DNA of 64,000 nucleotides from Aquipuribacter sp051216895 (GCF_051216895.1 NZ_JBPKAO010000013.1:83724-147723), one strand, 5' to 3'; positions 17,634-26,163 are shown, counted from the stretch's first letter. Notes: a model not told the origin generated them from the sequence alone. Made by a program: numbers and translations.

Positions 17634-19931
17634 TCAGGCCTGACCGGCCGCCTGGGGGGCCCGGGTCCGGCCGCGGTTCACGGCCTCCAGCAGCAGCTGC
17701 GCGACGTCGAGCACCTCGGTCGCCTCCGGCGCCTTCTGCTCGCTCTGCAGGCTGGTCAACCCGTCGGACAGCATGACGCGGCAGAACGGGCAGCCGACGG
17801 CGATGGCGGCGGCCCCGGTGGCCACGGCCTCCTCGGTCCGGTTCATGTTGATCCGGGTGCCGAGCTTCTCCTCCATCCACATCCGCGCGCCGCCCGCACC
17901 GCAGCAGAAGCTGGTCTCGCTGTTGCGGGGCATCTCGGTGAGGGTCGTCCCGCTGGCCTCGATGAGCTCACGCGGCGGGGCGTAGACCCCGTTGTGACGG
18001 CCCAGGTAGCAGGGGTCGTGGTAGGTGACGTCGCGTCGCTCGGCCGTCGGGGCCGACACCGGCGTCAGCCGCTTCTCGCGGACCAGGCGGTTGAGCAGCT
18101 GGGTGTGGTGCACGACGTCCAGGTCGGTGCCGAGCTGCGGGTACTCGTTGCCCAGGGTGTTGAAGCAGTGGGGGCAGGTGACGACCACCTTGGTGCGGCC
18201 GCCGCCGGCGGTGGTCCCCACCTCGGACAGCGTCTCGACGTTCTGCGCCGCGAGCATCTGGAACAGGAACTCGTTGCCCGCGCGTCGGGCCGGGTCGCCC
18301 GTGCAGGCCTCTCCCGGACCGAGCACCGCGAAGCTCACGCCGGCGTGGTGCAGCAGCTCGGCGACGGCGCGGGTCGTCTTCTTGGCCCGGTCCTCGAACG
18401 CGCCGGCGCAGCCCACCCAGAACAGGTAGTCCACGCCCGACAGGTCCGCCGGGTCGTCCGCCCCGCCGCCCCCGACCACGGGCACCGGGAACGGCAGGTC
18501 CTTGGCCCAGTCCATCCGGGCCTTGGCCGCGACGCCCCACGGGTTCTGCCGCTTCTCGAGGTTGCCGAACAGGCCGTTGAGCTCGCTCGGGAACGCGGAC
18601 TCCAGCAGCACCTGGTGCCGGCGCATGTCGACGATGGTGTCGACGTGCTCGATGTCGACCGGGCACTGCTCGACGCAGGCGCCGCAGGTCGTGCACGACC
18701 ACAGCACGTCCTCGGTCAGGGCGGCGCTGGACAGGAAGGCGTTGGACAGGACGTCCGCGTGGACCTCGGCCGCGGACGGCCCACCCCGACGCTGGGCCCC
18801 GCCGGGGCCGACGTAGTCCCCGCCACCGGCGACCTCACCCACCAGGGGTCGCTGCGGGGCGGCCTCACCGGCCAGCAGGTACGGCGCGTCGTCGTAGGCC
18901 CGGGTGCGCAGCGCCGTGATGAGCAGCTTGGGGCTCAGCGGCTTCTCGGTCTGCCACGCGGGGCACTGGTCCTGGCAGCGGCCGCACTCGGTGCACGTCG
19001 TCAGGTCGAGCAGGTTCTTCCAGGTCAGGTCCTGCGCCTTGCCCACGCCCAGGGCGGCGTCCTCGTCCAGCTCGTCGGCGTTCTCCAGGTCGACCGGGGT
19101 GCCGTCGACCATGATCGGCTGCAGCGCGCCCAGGCTGGTCCGGCCGTCGGCGTGGCGCTGGAGGAACACGTTGAACGGGGCCGTGAACCGGTGCCAGGCG
19201 ACGCCCATGGTCGGGGTGAGCCCGATGACCACGAACCACGCCATCGACACCACGATCTTGACGGTGGCGACCACCACGATCGCCGCACCGAGCGTGCCGA
19301 GCGACAGCCCCGTCAGGCCCTCGCCGAGCCACGCCGTCAACGGGTAGTGCAGCGTCGTGGCGGTGCTCGCGCCGACCGCGGCCTCGTAGGCGTACTCCAG
19401 CGCCCGCAGGGCCAGCACGCAGACGGCGATGCCGACGATGGTGGCCTCGACGTAGTACGCCTGCCACGTGGTCGAGCGGTAGAAGCGGCTCCACCGCCCG
19501 GACGAGCGGGGCCCCTGGACCTGCCGGACCACGACCAGGGTGAGGATCCCGAGCAGGGTGAGCCAGGCGATGGTCTCGACGGCCCACTCGTAGGGCGGGA
19601 AGTGCCCGATCACCGGCAGCACGAAGCCGGGGTCGCCGACCTGGCCGTAGGCGGTGACCAGGGTGCCGATCAGGGCGACGAAGCCCACCATCACGAACCA
19701 GTGGGCCGCCCCGACCACAGGACGGCGCAGCATCCGGGTGTGACCGACGATCTCGCGGACCGAGGTGACCAGCCGGGTGCCCAGGTGGTCCGTACGGGAG
19801 CGGTCGGCCTGACCGGTGCCCAGCACGGCCACCATCCGCCCGATGGTCGCCGCGAACAGCGCGACCCCCGTGACGCTCACCGCGACGACCACGACCAGCG
19901 CGACCGTCTGCAACACCTGTGACTGCTCCAC
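17634..19931 (-). CDS. Membrane-bound heterodisulfide-reductase-like Fe-S oxidoreductase
   Basis: A 765-residue protein. Residues 1-260 hold about six hydrophobic segments of a NarI/HdrE-like membrane domain. Two ferredoxin motifs follow, CTECGRCQDQCP near residue 315 and CTTCGACVEQCP near residue 415. The C-terminal part carries two CCG (cysteine-rich) domains, including DPCYLGRHN and FCCGAGG. The same architecture occurs in a conserved actinobacterial protein (the Rv0338c type) thought to pass electrons from flavoproteins or fatty-acid oxidation to the quinone pool. That role is family knowledge, not shown here. It is convergent with the EAL-like gene and preceded by a GTTACC/GGTAAC dyad. 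Confidence 0.92.
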   Translation of the reverse strand: MEQSQVLQTVALVVVVAVSVTGVALFAATIGRMVAVLGTGQADRSRTDHLGTRLVTSVREIVGHTRMLRRPVVGAAHWFVMVGFVALIGTLVTAYGQVGDPGFVLPVIGHFPPYEWAVETIAWLTLLGILTLVVVRQVQGPRSSGRWSRFYRSTTWQAYYVEATIVGIAVCVLALRALEYAYEAAVGASTATTLHYPLTAWLGEGLTGLSLGTLGAAIVVVATVKIVVSMAWFVVIGLTPTMGVAWHRFTAPFNVFLQRHADGRTSLGALQPIMVDGTPVDLENADELDEDAALGVGKAQDLTWKNLLDLTTCTECGRCQDQCPAWQTEKPLSPKLLITALRTRAYDDAPYLLAGEAAPQRPLVGEVAGGGDYVGPGGAQRRGGPSAAEVHADVLSNAFLSSAALTEDVLWSCTTCGACVEQCPVDIEHVDTIVDMRRHQVLLESAFPSELNGLFGNLEKRQNPWGVAAKARMDWAKDLPFPVPVVGGGGADDPADLSGVDYLFWVGCAGAFEDRAKKTTRAVAELLHHAGVSFAVLGPGEACTGDPARRAGNEFLFQMLAAQNVETLSEVGTTAGGGRTKVVVTCPHCFNTLGNEYPQLGTDLDVVHHTQLLNRLVREKRLTPVSAPTAERRDVTYHDPCYLGRHNGVYAPPRELIEASGTTLTEMPRNSETSFCCGAGGARMWMEEKLGTRINMNRTEEAVATGAAAIAVGCPFCRVMLSDGLTSLQSEQKAPEATEVLDVAQLLLEAVNRGRTRAPQAAGQA

Positions 19932-19969
19932 GTCGAGCTCTCTCCCTCTGCCGGCCTCTGCCGCCCGAT

Positions 19970-19985
19970 GTTACCCGTCGGTAAC
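19970..19985. promoter_or_regulatory. Inverted repeat GTTACC-CGTC-GGTAAC upstream of the Fe-S oxidoreductase gene
   Basis: A perfect 6-bp inverted repeat with a 4-base spacer centred about 46 bases upstream of the oxidoreductase start at 19931. Size and position fit an operator for a TetR- or GntR-type repressor. The regulator is unknown. Confidence 0.5.
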
Positions 19986-20042
19986 CGCGTCGGTGCGGGT
20001 ACCGCGGCGGACCCTCGTCACCCGCTGGTCACCAGGCGGTCG

Positions 20043-20189
20043 TCACAGCAGCGAGAGGAGCCAGCTCAGGGCGACGAAGAGGAACGGCGCTGCCACGGCG
20101 AGCATGCCCACGATGATCAGCACGGCGACCAGCTTGGCCCCCGGCGAGACCTGCCCGTCCGCGGTCCGACCCCGGAGGAACCTCAGCAC
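20043..20189 (-). CDS. 48-residue single-span membrane protein
   Basis: The complement has AGGAGGTG followed by GTG at 20189-20187, one of the strongest ribosome binding sites in the window. The 48-codon frame has a basic N-terminus (VLRFLRGRTADGQVSPGAK) and one long hydrophobic segment to the end (about residues 21-48). It stops 111 bases before the oxidoreductase start and begins 55 bases after the DUF4235 stop, on the same strand, so it is probably transcribed with DUF4235. Function unknown. Confidence 0.7.
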   Translation of the reverse strand: MLRFLRGRTADGQVSPGAKLVAVLIIVGMLAVAAPFLFVALSWLLSLL

Positions 20190-20244
20190 GGGGCCACCTC
20201 CTGGACCTCGACCCGGACCTCGTCCGTCGTGCTGCTGCGGGGGG

Positions 20245-20556
20245 TCATCGCCGCCGCCTCGGGGTGCGGGCGTCGCCGGTGTACGGCGTCTCCAACGCCT
20301 CGGGCAGGTCCTTGCCCTTCTTCTGGGCGCGGGCCGCCACCTTGCGCGTGGCGACGGTCCGCACCGTCGCCACCAGGGCGCCGCTGATCGCGGCGAAGAG
20401 GATGGCCTCGAACGCCCGGACCTCGGGGCTCTCGGGCTCCTCGGGGGCCTCGTGGCCGGTCACGGCCTTCCAGGTGGCCAGCAGGGCCTTGTTGACCACC
20501 GCCAGGGCGATGACCCGGAACAGGATGGACGCGAGCTTCCACACGGGAGTGGGCAT
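20245..20556 (-). CDS. DUF4235 membrane protein
   Basis: A 103-residue protein starting at the ATG at 20556 (MPTPVWKLASILFRV); longer in-frame extensions overlap the dnaK control region and are rejected. Two hydrophobic helices, residues about 8-30 and 50-72, flank an acidic loop (HEAPEEPESPE), followed by a very basic tail KKGKD and RRRR. This is the DUF4235 pattern, found in actinobacteria with unknown function. Its start is 59 bases from the first HspR box, so HspR could influence it as well as dnaK; that is inference. Confidence 0.85.
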   Translation of the reverse strand: MPTPVWKLASILFRVIALAVVNKALLATWKAVTGHEAPEEPESPEVRAFEAILFAAISGALVATVRTVATRKVAARAQKKGKDLPEALETPYTGDARTPRRRR

Positions 20557-20614
20557 GGGGTCGACCCTGCCCGGTGGGTGGGTGCAGGGCAACACCAGTC
20601 TCCCCGGCGTCGTA

Positions 20615-20635
20615 GTTGAGTCGAGTAGGCTCAAG
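20615..20635. promoter_or_regulatory. HAIR element (HspR operator) 1 upstream of dnaK
   Basis: TTGAGT at 20616-20621, seven bases, then GCTCAAG at 20629-20635, matching the actinobacterial HAIR consensus CTTGAGT-N7-ACTCAAG. It lies 109 bases before the dnaK ATG and is the expected site of heat-shock repression by HspR, whose gene is at 25658. Confidence 0.88.
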
Positions 20636-20649
20636 AACGGTCTTCTCAA

Positions 20650-20670
20650 CTTGACACCTGGGGGCTCAAG
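20650..20670. promoter_or_regulatory. HAIR element (HspR operator) 2 upstream of dnaK
   Basis: CTTGACA at 20650-20656, seven bases, then GCTCAAG at 20664-20670. The left half has two changes from consensus and doubles as a TTGACA -35 hexamer, so HspR bound here would cover the promoter. The two boxes are 35 bases apart centre to centre. Confidence 0.7.
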
Positions 20671-20743
20671 GCCGACCCTGGACCACAGGAAGCACCCGCG
20701 TGACCGCGCGGGTCGTACCCGCAGACGAAGGAGAACAACCCAC

Positions 20744-22609
20744 ATGGGCCGTGCAGTCGGTATCGACCTGGGCACCACCAACTCGGTGGTCGCCGTCCTC
20801 GACGGCGGCGAGCCGAGCGTCATCGCGAACGCCGAGGGCGGGCGTACGACGCCGTCCGTCGTCGCGTTCGCCAAGAACGGCGACGTCCTCGTCGGCGAGA
20901 TCGCCAAGCGCCAGGCCGTCACCAACGTCGAGCGCACCATCCGCTCCGTCAAGCGCCACATGGGCACCGACTGGTCGACGGCCATCGACGACAAGACGTA
21001 CACCCCGCAGGAGATCAGCGCCCGCGTCCTGCAGAAGCTCAAGCGTGACGCCGAGGCCTACCTGGGCGAGCCCGTCACCGACGCCGTCATCACCGTCCCG
21101 GCGTACTTCAACGACGCCGAGCGCCAGGCCACCAAGGAGGCCGGCGAGGTCGCGGGCCTCACCGTCCTGCGCATCATCAACGAGCCCACCGCCGCGGCGC
21201 TGGCCTACGGGCTGGAGAAGGGCAAGGAGGACGAGAACATCCTCGTCTTCGACCTGGGCGGCGGGACGTTCGACGTCTCCCTCCTCGAGGTGGGCAAGGA
21301 CGAGGACGGCTTCTCGACCATCCAGGTCCGTTCGACCTCCGGTGACAACCGCCTCGGCGGCGACGACTGGGACTCCGCCGTCGTCGACCACCTGCTGGCC
21401 AAGGTCAAGATGTCGACCGGCGTCGACCTGTCCAAGGACAAGATCGCCATGCAGCGGCTGTCCGAGGCCGCCGAGCAGGCCAAGAAGGAGCTGTCCAGCT
21501 CCACGAGCACCAGCATCTCGCTGCAGTACCTGTCGATGACCGAGAACGGCCCCGTCCACCTGGACGAGCAGCTGACCCGGGCGCAGTTCGAGCAGATGAC
21601 CGCGAGCCTGCTCGAGCGCACGAAGGCCCCGTTCCAGCAGGTCATCAAGGACGCCGGCGTCTCGCTGTCCGACATCGCCCACGTGGTGCTGGTCGGCGGC
21701 TCGACCCGGATGCCGGCCGTGACCGCACTGGTCAAGGAGCTCACGGGCGGCAAGGAGCCCAACAAGGGCGTCAACCCGGACGAGGTCGTCGCGCTGGGCG
21801 CGGCCCTGCAGGCCGGTGTCCTCAAGGGCGACCGCAAGGACGTCCTGCTCATCGACGTCACGCCGCTGAGCCTGGGCATCGAGACCAAGGGCGGCCTGAT
21901 GACCAAGCTCATCGAGCGCAACACGGCCATCCCCACCAAGCGCTCCGAGGTCTTCACCACGGCCGACGACAACCAGCCGTCCGTGCTCATCCAGGTGTTC
22001 CAGGGCGAGCGTGAGCTGGCCCAGCACAACAAGCCGCTGGGCACCTTCGAGCTGACCGGCATCGCCCCGGCGCCGCGTGGTGTCCCGCAGGTCGAGGTGA
22101 CCTTCGACATCGACGCCAACGGCATCGTCCACGTCAACGCCAAGGACCGCGGCACCGGCAAGGAGCAGTCCATGACGATCTCGGGCGGCTCGGCGCTGCC
22201 CAAGGACGAGATCGACCGGATGGTGCGCGAGGCCGAGGAGCACGCGGAGGAGGACCGCACGCGCCGCGAGGAGGCCGAGACCCGCAACCAGGCCGAGGCG
22301 CTGGTGTTCCAGACCGAGAAGTTCCTCGCCGAGAACACCGACAAGGTCCCGGCCGGCGAGCGCGAGGAGGTCGACACCGCGCTGGCCGACCTCAAGAAGG
22401 CCCTGGAGGACCCCGCGACCCCGGTCGCGGACGTCAAGACCAAGGTCGAGGCCGTCAGCAGCTCCAGCCAGAAGCTGGGCGCTGCGATGTACGCGGCCAA
22501 CGAGCAGGCCGCCGCGAACGAGGGCGGCGACGGCTCCGACGAGCAGCCTGCCGCCTCCGACGACGACGTGGTGGACGCCGAGGTCGTGGACGAGGACGAG
22601 CGCAAGTGA
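20744..22609 (+). CDS. dnaK: Molecular chaperone DnaK (Hsp70)
   Basis: A 621-residue protein starting at the ATG at 20744 after GAAGGAG. The ATPase domain is intact (GIDLGTTNS at residues 6-14, VPAYFNDAERQATK, DLGGGTFDVS, VVLVGGSTRMPAV). The substrate-binding domain follows from about residue 365 and a helical lid ends in an acidic, disordered VVDEDERK tail. DnaK folds and protects proteins with GrpE and DnaJ. The gene heads the heat-shock operon under two HAIR boxes, and its stop overlaps the grpE start (GTGA). Confidence 0.99.
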   Translation: MGRAVGIDLGTTNSVVAVLDGGEPSVIANAEGGRTTPSVVAFAKNGDVLVGEIAKRQAVTNVERTIRSVKRHMGTDWSTAIDDKTYTPQEISARVLQKLKRDAEAYLGEPVTDAVITVPAYFNDAERQATKEAGEVAGLTVLRIINEPTAAALAYGLEKGKEDENILVFDLGGGTFDVSLLEVGKDEDGFSTIQVRSTSGDNRLGGDDWDSAVVDHLLAKVKMSTGVDLSKDKIAMQRLSEAAEQAKKELSSSTSTSISLQYLSMTENGPVHLDEQLTRAQFEQMTASLLERTKAPFQQVIKDAGVSLSDIAHVVLVGGSTRMPAVTALVKELTGGKEPNKGVNPDEVVALGAALQAGVLKGDRKDVLLIDVTPLSLGIETKGGLMTKLIERNTAIPTKRSEVFTTADDNQPSVLIQVFQGERELAQHNKPLGTFELTGIAPAPRGVPQVEVTFDIDANGIVHVNAKDRGTGKEQSMTISGGSALPKDEIDRMVREAEEHAEEDRTRREEAETRNQAEALVFQTEKFLAENTDKVPAGEREEVDTALADLKKALEDPATPVADVKTKVEAVSSSSQKLGAAMYAANEQAAANEGGDGSDEQPAASDDDVVDAEVVDEDERK

Positions 22610-23259
22610 CGGACCCCACCCACGACCAGGACCCGACCGGTGGCCAGGACCAGGCCGGCGCGTCGGGCGGCGACCGCCCCGGGCCTGACGACGCGCCGCG
22701 CACCGAGCCGGGCAGCGACCTGCCCGGCGCCGGGGCCGACGACCTGCAGCGCGTGGCCGACGAGGTCGACGCCGCCATGGCAGGCGTCGCCCAGGAGGCC
22801 GACCTGACCGGCGCGGCCGGCGGGTCGGACCCGCTGGCCGACGCCCTGGCGCTGGCGGAGGCACGCCTCGCCGACCTCCAGCGCGAGCGCGCCGAGTTCG
22901 TCAACTACCGCCGGCGGGTCGAGCGTGACCGCGAGGTGGCCGGCGCGGAGGGCCGGACCGGGGTGCTGTCCGCCCTGCTCCCGGTGCTCGACGACATCGA
23001 CGGCGCGCGCACCCACGGCGACCTCGTGGGCCCGTTCGCCGCGGTCGCCGACAAGCTCGACGGCATCCTGCGACGGATCGGCCTGGAGCCGTTCGGCGAG
23101 GTCGGCGAGCCGTTCGACCCCGCGCTGCACGAGGCCCTGCTCCACGACGGGGCCACCCAGGTGGACGAGCCGACCTGCACCCAGGTGCTGCAGCGCGGTT
23201 ACCGCAGCGGTGATCGTGTGCTCCGCCCGGCGCGCGTTGCGGTGGCCAGCCCGCAGTGA
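22606..23259 (+). CDS. grpE: Nucleotide exchange factor GrpE
   Basis: A 217-residue protein with GTG start overlapping the dnaK stop. The first 75 residues are acidic and disordered. Residues about 80-125 form the coiled-coil helix (LADLQRERAEFVNYRRRVERDR) and the C-terminal beta domain contains the conserved PFGEVGEPFDPALHEALL and VLQRGYRSGDRVLRPARVAV segments. GrpE releases ADP from DnaK. Translational coupling to dnaK is shown by the overlap. Confidence 0.97.
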   Translation: MTDPTHDQDPTGGQDQAGASGGDRPGPDDAPRTEPGSDLPGAGADDLQRVADEVDAAMAGVAQEADLTGAAGGSDPLADALALAEARLADLQRERAEFVNYRRRVERDREVAGAEGRTGVLSALLPVLDDIDGARTHGDLVGPFAAVADKLDGILRRIGLEPFGEVGEPFDPALHEALLHDGATQVDEPTCTQVLQRGYRSGDRVLRPARVAVASPQ

Positions 23260-23296
23260 CGTAAAGGCCGGGTGCCTGCCTGCCGAGGAGAACCGT

Positions 23297-24517
23297 GTGA
23301 CCGTCGACATCTCCACCGACCTGAGCACGGTCCTCGTCGGCAGGCAGGGCATCTACCGCGCAGGCGGTGGCCTGGAGGCCTACGAGCTGCTGTTCCGTCA
23401 GCTCCCGATCGACTCGCTGCGCAGCGAGGCCGACCACGAGGGCGCCACGGCGCAGGTCATCAGCTCGGTGTTCGGCGACTTCGGGGTGGCCGACATCGCC
23501 GGCTCCCGACCGCTGTTCCTCAACGTCACCCGCGCGTTCCTCGTCGGCGACATCGCCCTGCCCGACGCGCCGGGCCAGATCGTCGTCGAGGTGCTCGAGC
23601 ACGTCGTGCTCGACGAGGCCGTGCTGGAGGGCATCGCCCGGTTGCGCGCCGCCGGCTACCGGGTCGCGGCCGACGACTGGGACGGCTCGCCGGAGCGCGA
23701 CCCCCTGGTCCGGTTGTGCGACCTGGTCAAGATCGACCTCGCCGCCGTCGACCGCGACGGCCTGGGGGACCTGGTCGCCCGGGCCCGCGAGCTGCGACCG
23801 GGCGTCCTCGTGGTGGTGGAGCGCATCGAGACCCACGCCGACGCCGCCCTGGCGCGTGCGGCCGGGGCCGACCTGCTGCAGGGGTTCCTGCTCGACCGCC
23901 CGCAGACCGTCAGCGCGGCGGTGATGACCCCCTCCGACGTGGTGTGCCTGCGGCTGCTGGGCGCCCTGGCCAGCGACGCCGACGTCGAGGAGCAGGAGCG
24001 TCTGGTGGCCTCCGACCCCGGGCTCGCGATGCGCGTGCTGCGCATGGCGGGCAGCCCCGCCGGGGTGGGCAGGCCCGTCCGGTCGGTGCAGCAGGCCGTC
24101 GTGCTGCTCGGCCCGCGCAAGCTGAGCGCCTGGGTCGTGCTCATGGTGCTGGGCGGGTCCTCGCGGATGCCGGCGGAGCACGTCGTCACCATGCTGGCCC
24201 GGGCCGGTGCCTGCGCCCGGCTGTCGCCGACGCGGCCGGACGTGGCCTACACCGCGGGCCTGCTGTCCGCGGTCGCCGAGGTGCTCGGTGCCGACCCGGC
24301 CCACACGGTCCGCTCCAGCGGGGTCGACCCCTCCATCGCCGACGCCGTGCTGCGGGGCGAGGGCCCGGTCGGGGCCACCCTGCGGGCCGTCGTCGGTCAC
24401 GAGCGGGCCAACCCGACGGCCGTGGTCGCGAACGGCTTCGTCCCGTTCGACGTCTCGCGTGTGTACCTCGAGGCGCTGCGCGACGCCCTCGAGACCGCCA
24501 AGGCCTTGCACAGCTGA
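23297..24517 (+). CDS. EAL-HDOD protein inserted in the chaperone operon
   Basis: A 406-residue protein; GTG at 23297 follows GAGGAG at about six bases. Residues about 10-205 are an EAL-like domain, with ELLFRQ, LFLNVTRAFLVG, VVEVLEH, AADDWDG, LVKIDL, VVERIE and LLQGFLL marking the usual EAL positions. Residues about 210-400 are an HDOD domain, including the LLG-PRKLSAWVVLMVL segment. It begins 37 bases after grpE and a hairpin follows its stop, so it is probably co-transcribed with dnaK-grpE and hence heat inducible. EAL-HDOD proteins (YuxH, CdgJ type) act in signalling, usually without phosphodiesterase activity; what it would sense here is unknown. Confidence 0.93.
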   Translation: MTVDISTDLSTVLVGRQGIYRAGGGLEAYELLFRQLPIDSLRSEADHEGATAQVISSVFGDFGVADIAGSRPLFLNVTRAFLVGDIALPDAPGQIVVEVLEHVVLDEAVLEGIARLRAAGYRVAADDWDGSPERDPLVRLCDLVKIDLAAVDRDGLGDLVARARELRPGVLVVVERIETHADAALARAAGADLLQGFLLDRPQTVSAAVMTPSDVVCLRLLGALASDADVEEQERLVASDPGLAMRVLRMAGSPAGVGRPVRSVQQAVVLLGPRKLSAWVVLMVLGGSSRMPAEHVVTMLARAGACARLSPTRPDVAYTAGLLSAVAEVLGADPAHTVRSSGVDPSIADAVLRGEGPVGATLRAVVGHERANPTAVVANGFVPFDVSRVYLEALRDALETAKALHS

Positions 24518-24528
24518 GCCGCACGGGT

Positions 24529-24558
24529 GGCGGGCACGTCGCCGAAGGGGTGCCCGCC
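24529..24558. terminator. Hairpin after the EAL-HDOD gene
   Basis: GGCGGGCA at 24529-24536 pairs with TGCCCGCC at 24551-24558 across a 14-base loop. There is no T-run, as is common in actinomycetes. It may attenuate transcription between the first part of the operon and dnaJ. Confidence 0.45.
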
Positions 24559-24608
24559 GTCGAGCAAACTTGACACGCCTCGACGCAACCTTGCACCCTG
24601 ACCGCATC

Positions 24609-25661
24609 ATGACTGGACAGGACTGGCTCGAGAAGGACTTCTACGCCGTCCTCGGCGTGCCCAAGGGGGCGGACGAGGCTGCCATCAAGAAGGCCTACCG
24701 ATCCCTCGCGCGCAAGCACCACCCGGACGCCAACGCGGGCGACCCGGCGTCGGAGCGGCGGTTCAAGGAGGTCGGCGAGGCCTACTCGGTGCTGTCCGAC
24801 CCCGAGAAGCGCCAGCAGTACGACGCCGTCCGGGCCATGCGCTCCGGTGCCCGCTTCACGGCCGGCGCGGGTACCCCCGGTGGTGGCGGCGCCGGGTTCG
24901 AGGACCTGTTCGGCGGCATGTTCGGCGCGGGCGCGGGGCGGGGCGCGCCGTCGGCCGGCCGGGCGCGGGCCGGCTCACGCCGCAGCCGCGAGGGCTCGGC
25001 GGAGTTCGACGACCTGCTGGCGGACCTGCTCGGTCAGCAGGGTGGCGGCGGGTTCAGCGGCGCGCCGACCCGCGGGCCGGAGAAGGGCCGTGACCTGGCG
25101 GCCACGGCCCGCATCAGCCTGGCCCAGGCCCTGAACGGCGCCGAGGTCGACGTCCAGGTGCTCGACCCGCAGGCCGGCGCGCGATCGGTGCACGCCCGGC
25201 TGCCCGGGGGCGTGCGCGACGCGCAGAAGGTGCGCGTGCGGGGCAAGGGGGCCCGCGGGTCGGCCGGACCCGGCGACCTGCTGGTGACCGTGCGCGTGGA
25301 GCCCGACGAGGTGTTCGCCTGGGACGGCACGTCGCTCAAGGTCACGGTCCCCGTCACGTTCGCCGAGGCCGCCCTCGGCGGCACCGTGGCCGTGCCCACC
25401 CTGGAGGGCGTCGCCCGGCTCAAGGTCCCGGCCGGCACGCCCTCGGGTCGTACCTTCCGGCTCAAGGGCCGCGGCCCCACCGTCAAGGGTGTGGCCACCG
25501 ACGTGCTGGCCACCGTCACCGTGGTCGTGCCGCAGAAGCTGTCGTCGTCCGCCCGGGCGGCGCTCGAGGCGCTGCAGGCCGCCGAGGGGGACGCCGACCC
25601 GCGCGCGGGCCTGCTGGCGGCCGCGGAGCAGTCCCGGGCCCGGGTGGGTACGACGACATGA
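24609..25661 (+). CDS. dnaJ: DnaJ-type co-chaperone without zinc finger (CbpA-like)
   Basis: A 350-residue protein starting at the ATG at 24609. The J domain (residues 10-75) has the HPD motif in RKHHPDAN. A long Gly/Ala/Arg-rich linker covers about 80-155, then two C-terminal substrate-binding beta domains (RLPGGVRDAQKVRVRGKG onward). None of the four CxxCxGxG zinc motifs of type I DnaJ is present, so it is a type II (CbpA/DnaJ2-like) protein, as is usual next to hspR in actinobacteria. The stop overlaps the hspR ATG. A full zinc-finger DnaJ may exist elsewhere. Confidence 0.95.
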   Translation: MTGQDWLEKDFYAVLGVPKGADEAAIKKAYRSLARKHHPDANAGDPASERRFKEVGEAYSVLSDPEKRQQYDAVRAMRSGARFTAGAGTPGGGGAGFEDLFGGMFGAGAGRGAPSAGRARAGSRRSREGSAEFDDLLADLLGQQGGGGFSGAPTRGPEKGRDLAATARISLAQALNGAEVDVQVLDPQAGARSVHARLPGGVRDAQKVRVRGKGARGSAGPGDLLVTVRVEPDEVFAWDGTSLKVTVPVTFAEAALGGTVAVPTLEGVARLKVPAGTPSGRTFRLKGRGPTVKGVATDVLATVTVVVPQKLSSSARAALEALQAAEGDADPRAGLLAAAEQSRARVGTTT

Positions 25662-26086
25662 GCGAGCGGGTGCTGCGTCGCGCCTACGTGATCTCGGTCG
25701 CGGCCGAGCTGGCGGGCATGCACCCGCAGACGCTGCGCCAGTACGACCGCGAGGGTCTCGTCATCCCGACCCGGACCTCCGGTGGTGGGCGTCGCTACAC
25801 CGACGAGGACATCGAACGGCTCCGCGAGGTCCAGCGGCTGTCGCAGGAGGAGGGCGTCAACCTCGCCGGCATCCGGCGCATCCTCGAGCTGGAGGAGGAG
25901 ACGCGCCAGCTGCGCGGCGCGCTCGCCGAGACCCGCGAGGAGCTGCGCAGCACCCGTGAGGCCGCCGACCGTGTGTTCGCGGCCGGGTCGGCGGGCGACA
26001 TCGTCGCCCTGGCGCCGGGTCGGCGGCCGCAGCGGCGGCGGCTCTCCACGGCGCTCGTGGTGTGGAGCCCCGGCCGGCGGGACTGA
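25658..26086 (+). CDS. hspR: Heat-shock repressor HspR (MerR family)
   Basis: A 142-residue protein translationally coupled to dnaJ (ATGA). Residues 7-75 are a MerR winged-helix domain (YVISVAAELAGMHPQTLRQYDREGL, then GGGRRYTDEDIERLREVQ), followed by a coiled coil at about 80-105 (LELEEETRQLRGALAETREEL) and a basic C-terminus. HspR uses DnaK as co-repressor and binds HAIR boxes; such boxes are present before dnaK (20615, 20650) and clpB (28746), so the gene would autoregulate its operon. The Arg-rich C-terminal tail (RRPQRRRL) fits the DnaK-sensing region of the family. Confidence 0.97.
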   Translation: MSERVLRRAYVISVAAELAGMHPQTLRQYDREGLVIPTRTSGGGRRYTDEDIERLREVQRLSQEEGVNLAGIRRILELEEETRQLRGALAETREELRSTREAADRVFAAGSAGDIVALAPGRRPQRRRLSTALVVWSPGRRD

Positions 26087-26107
26087 GCGCCGGACCCGTC
26101 ACGGTCG

Positions 26108-26150
26108 ACGCAGCAGGCCCGGCCCCCACGGGGGACCGGGCCTGCTGCGT
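26108..26150. terminator. Strong bidirectional hairpin between hspR and the symporter gene
   Basis: ACGCAGCAGGCCCGG at 26108-26122 pairs perfectly over 15 bp with the segment 26136-26150; the intervening bases can also pair (CCCC with GGGG). It lies between two convergent genes and would terminate both. Confidence 0.85.
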
Positions 26151-26163
26151 GCGGCGGGCCGGC

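Noticed and set aside
24570..24592. Separate dnaJ promoter from a TTGACA hexamer at 24570
   Set aside because: No acceptable -10 sequence lies 16-18 bases downstream, so only the hairpin before it was kept as a feature.
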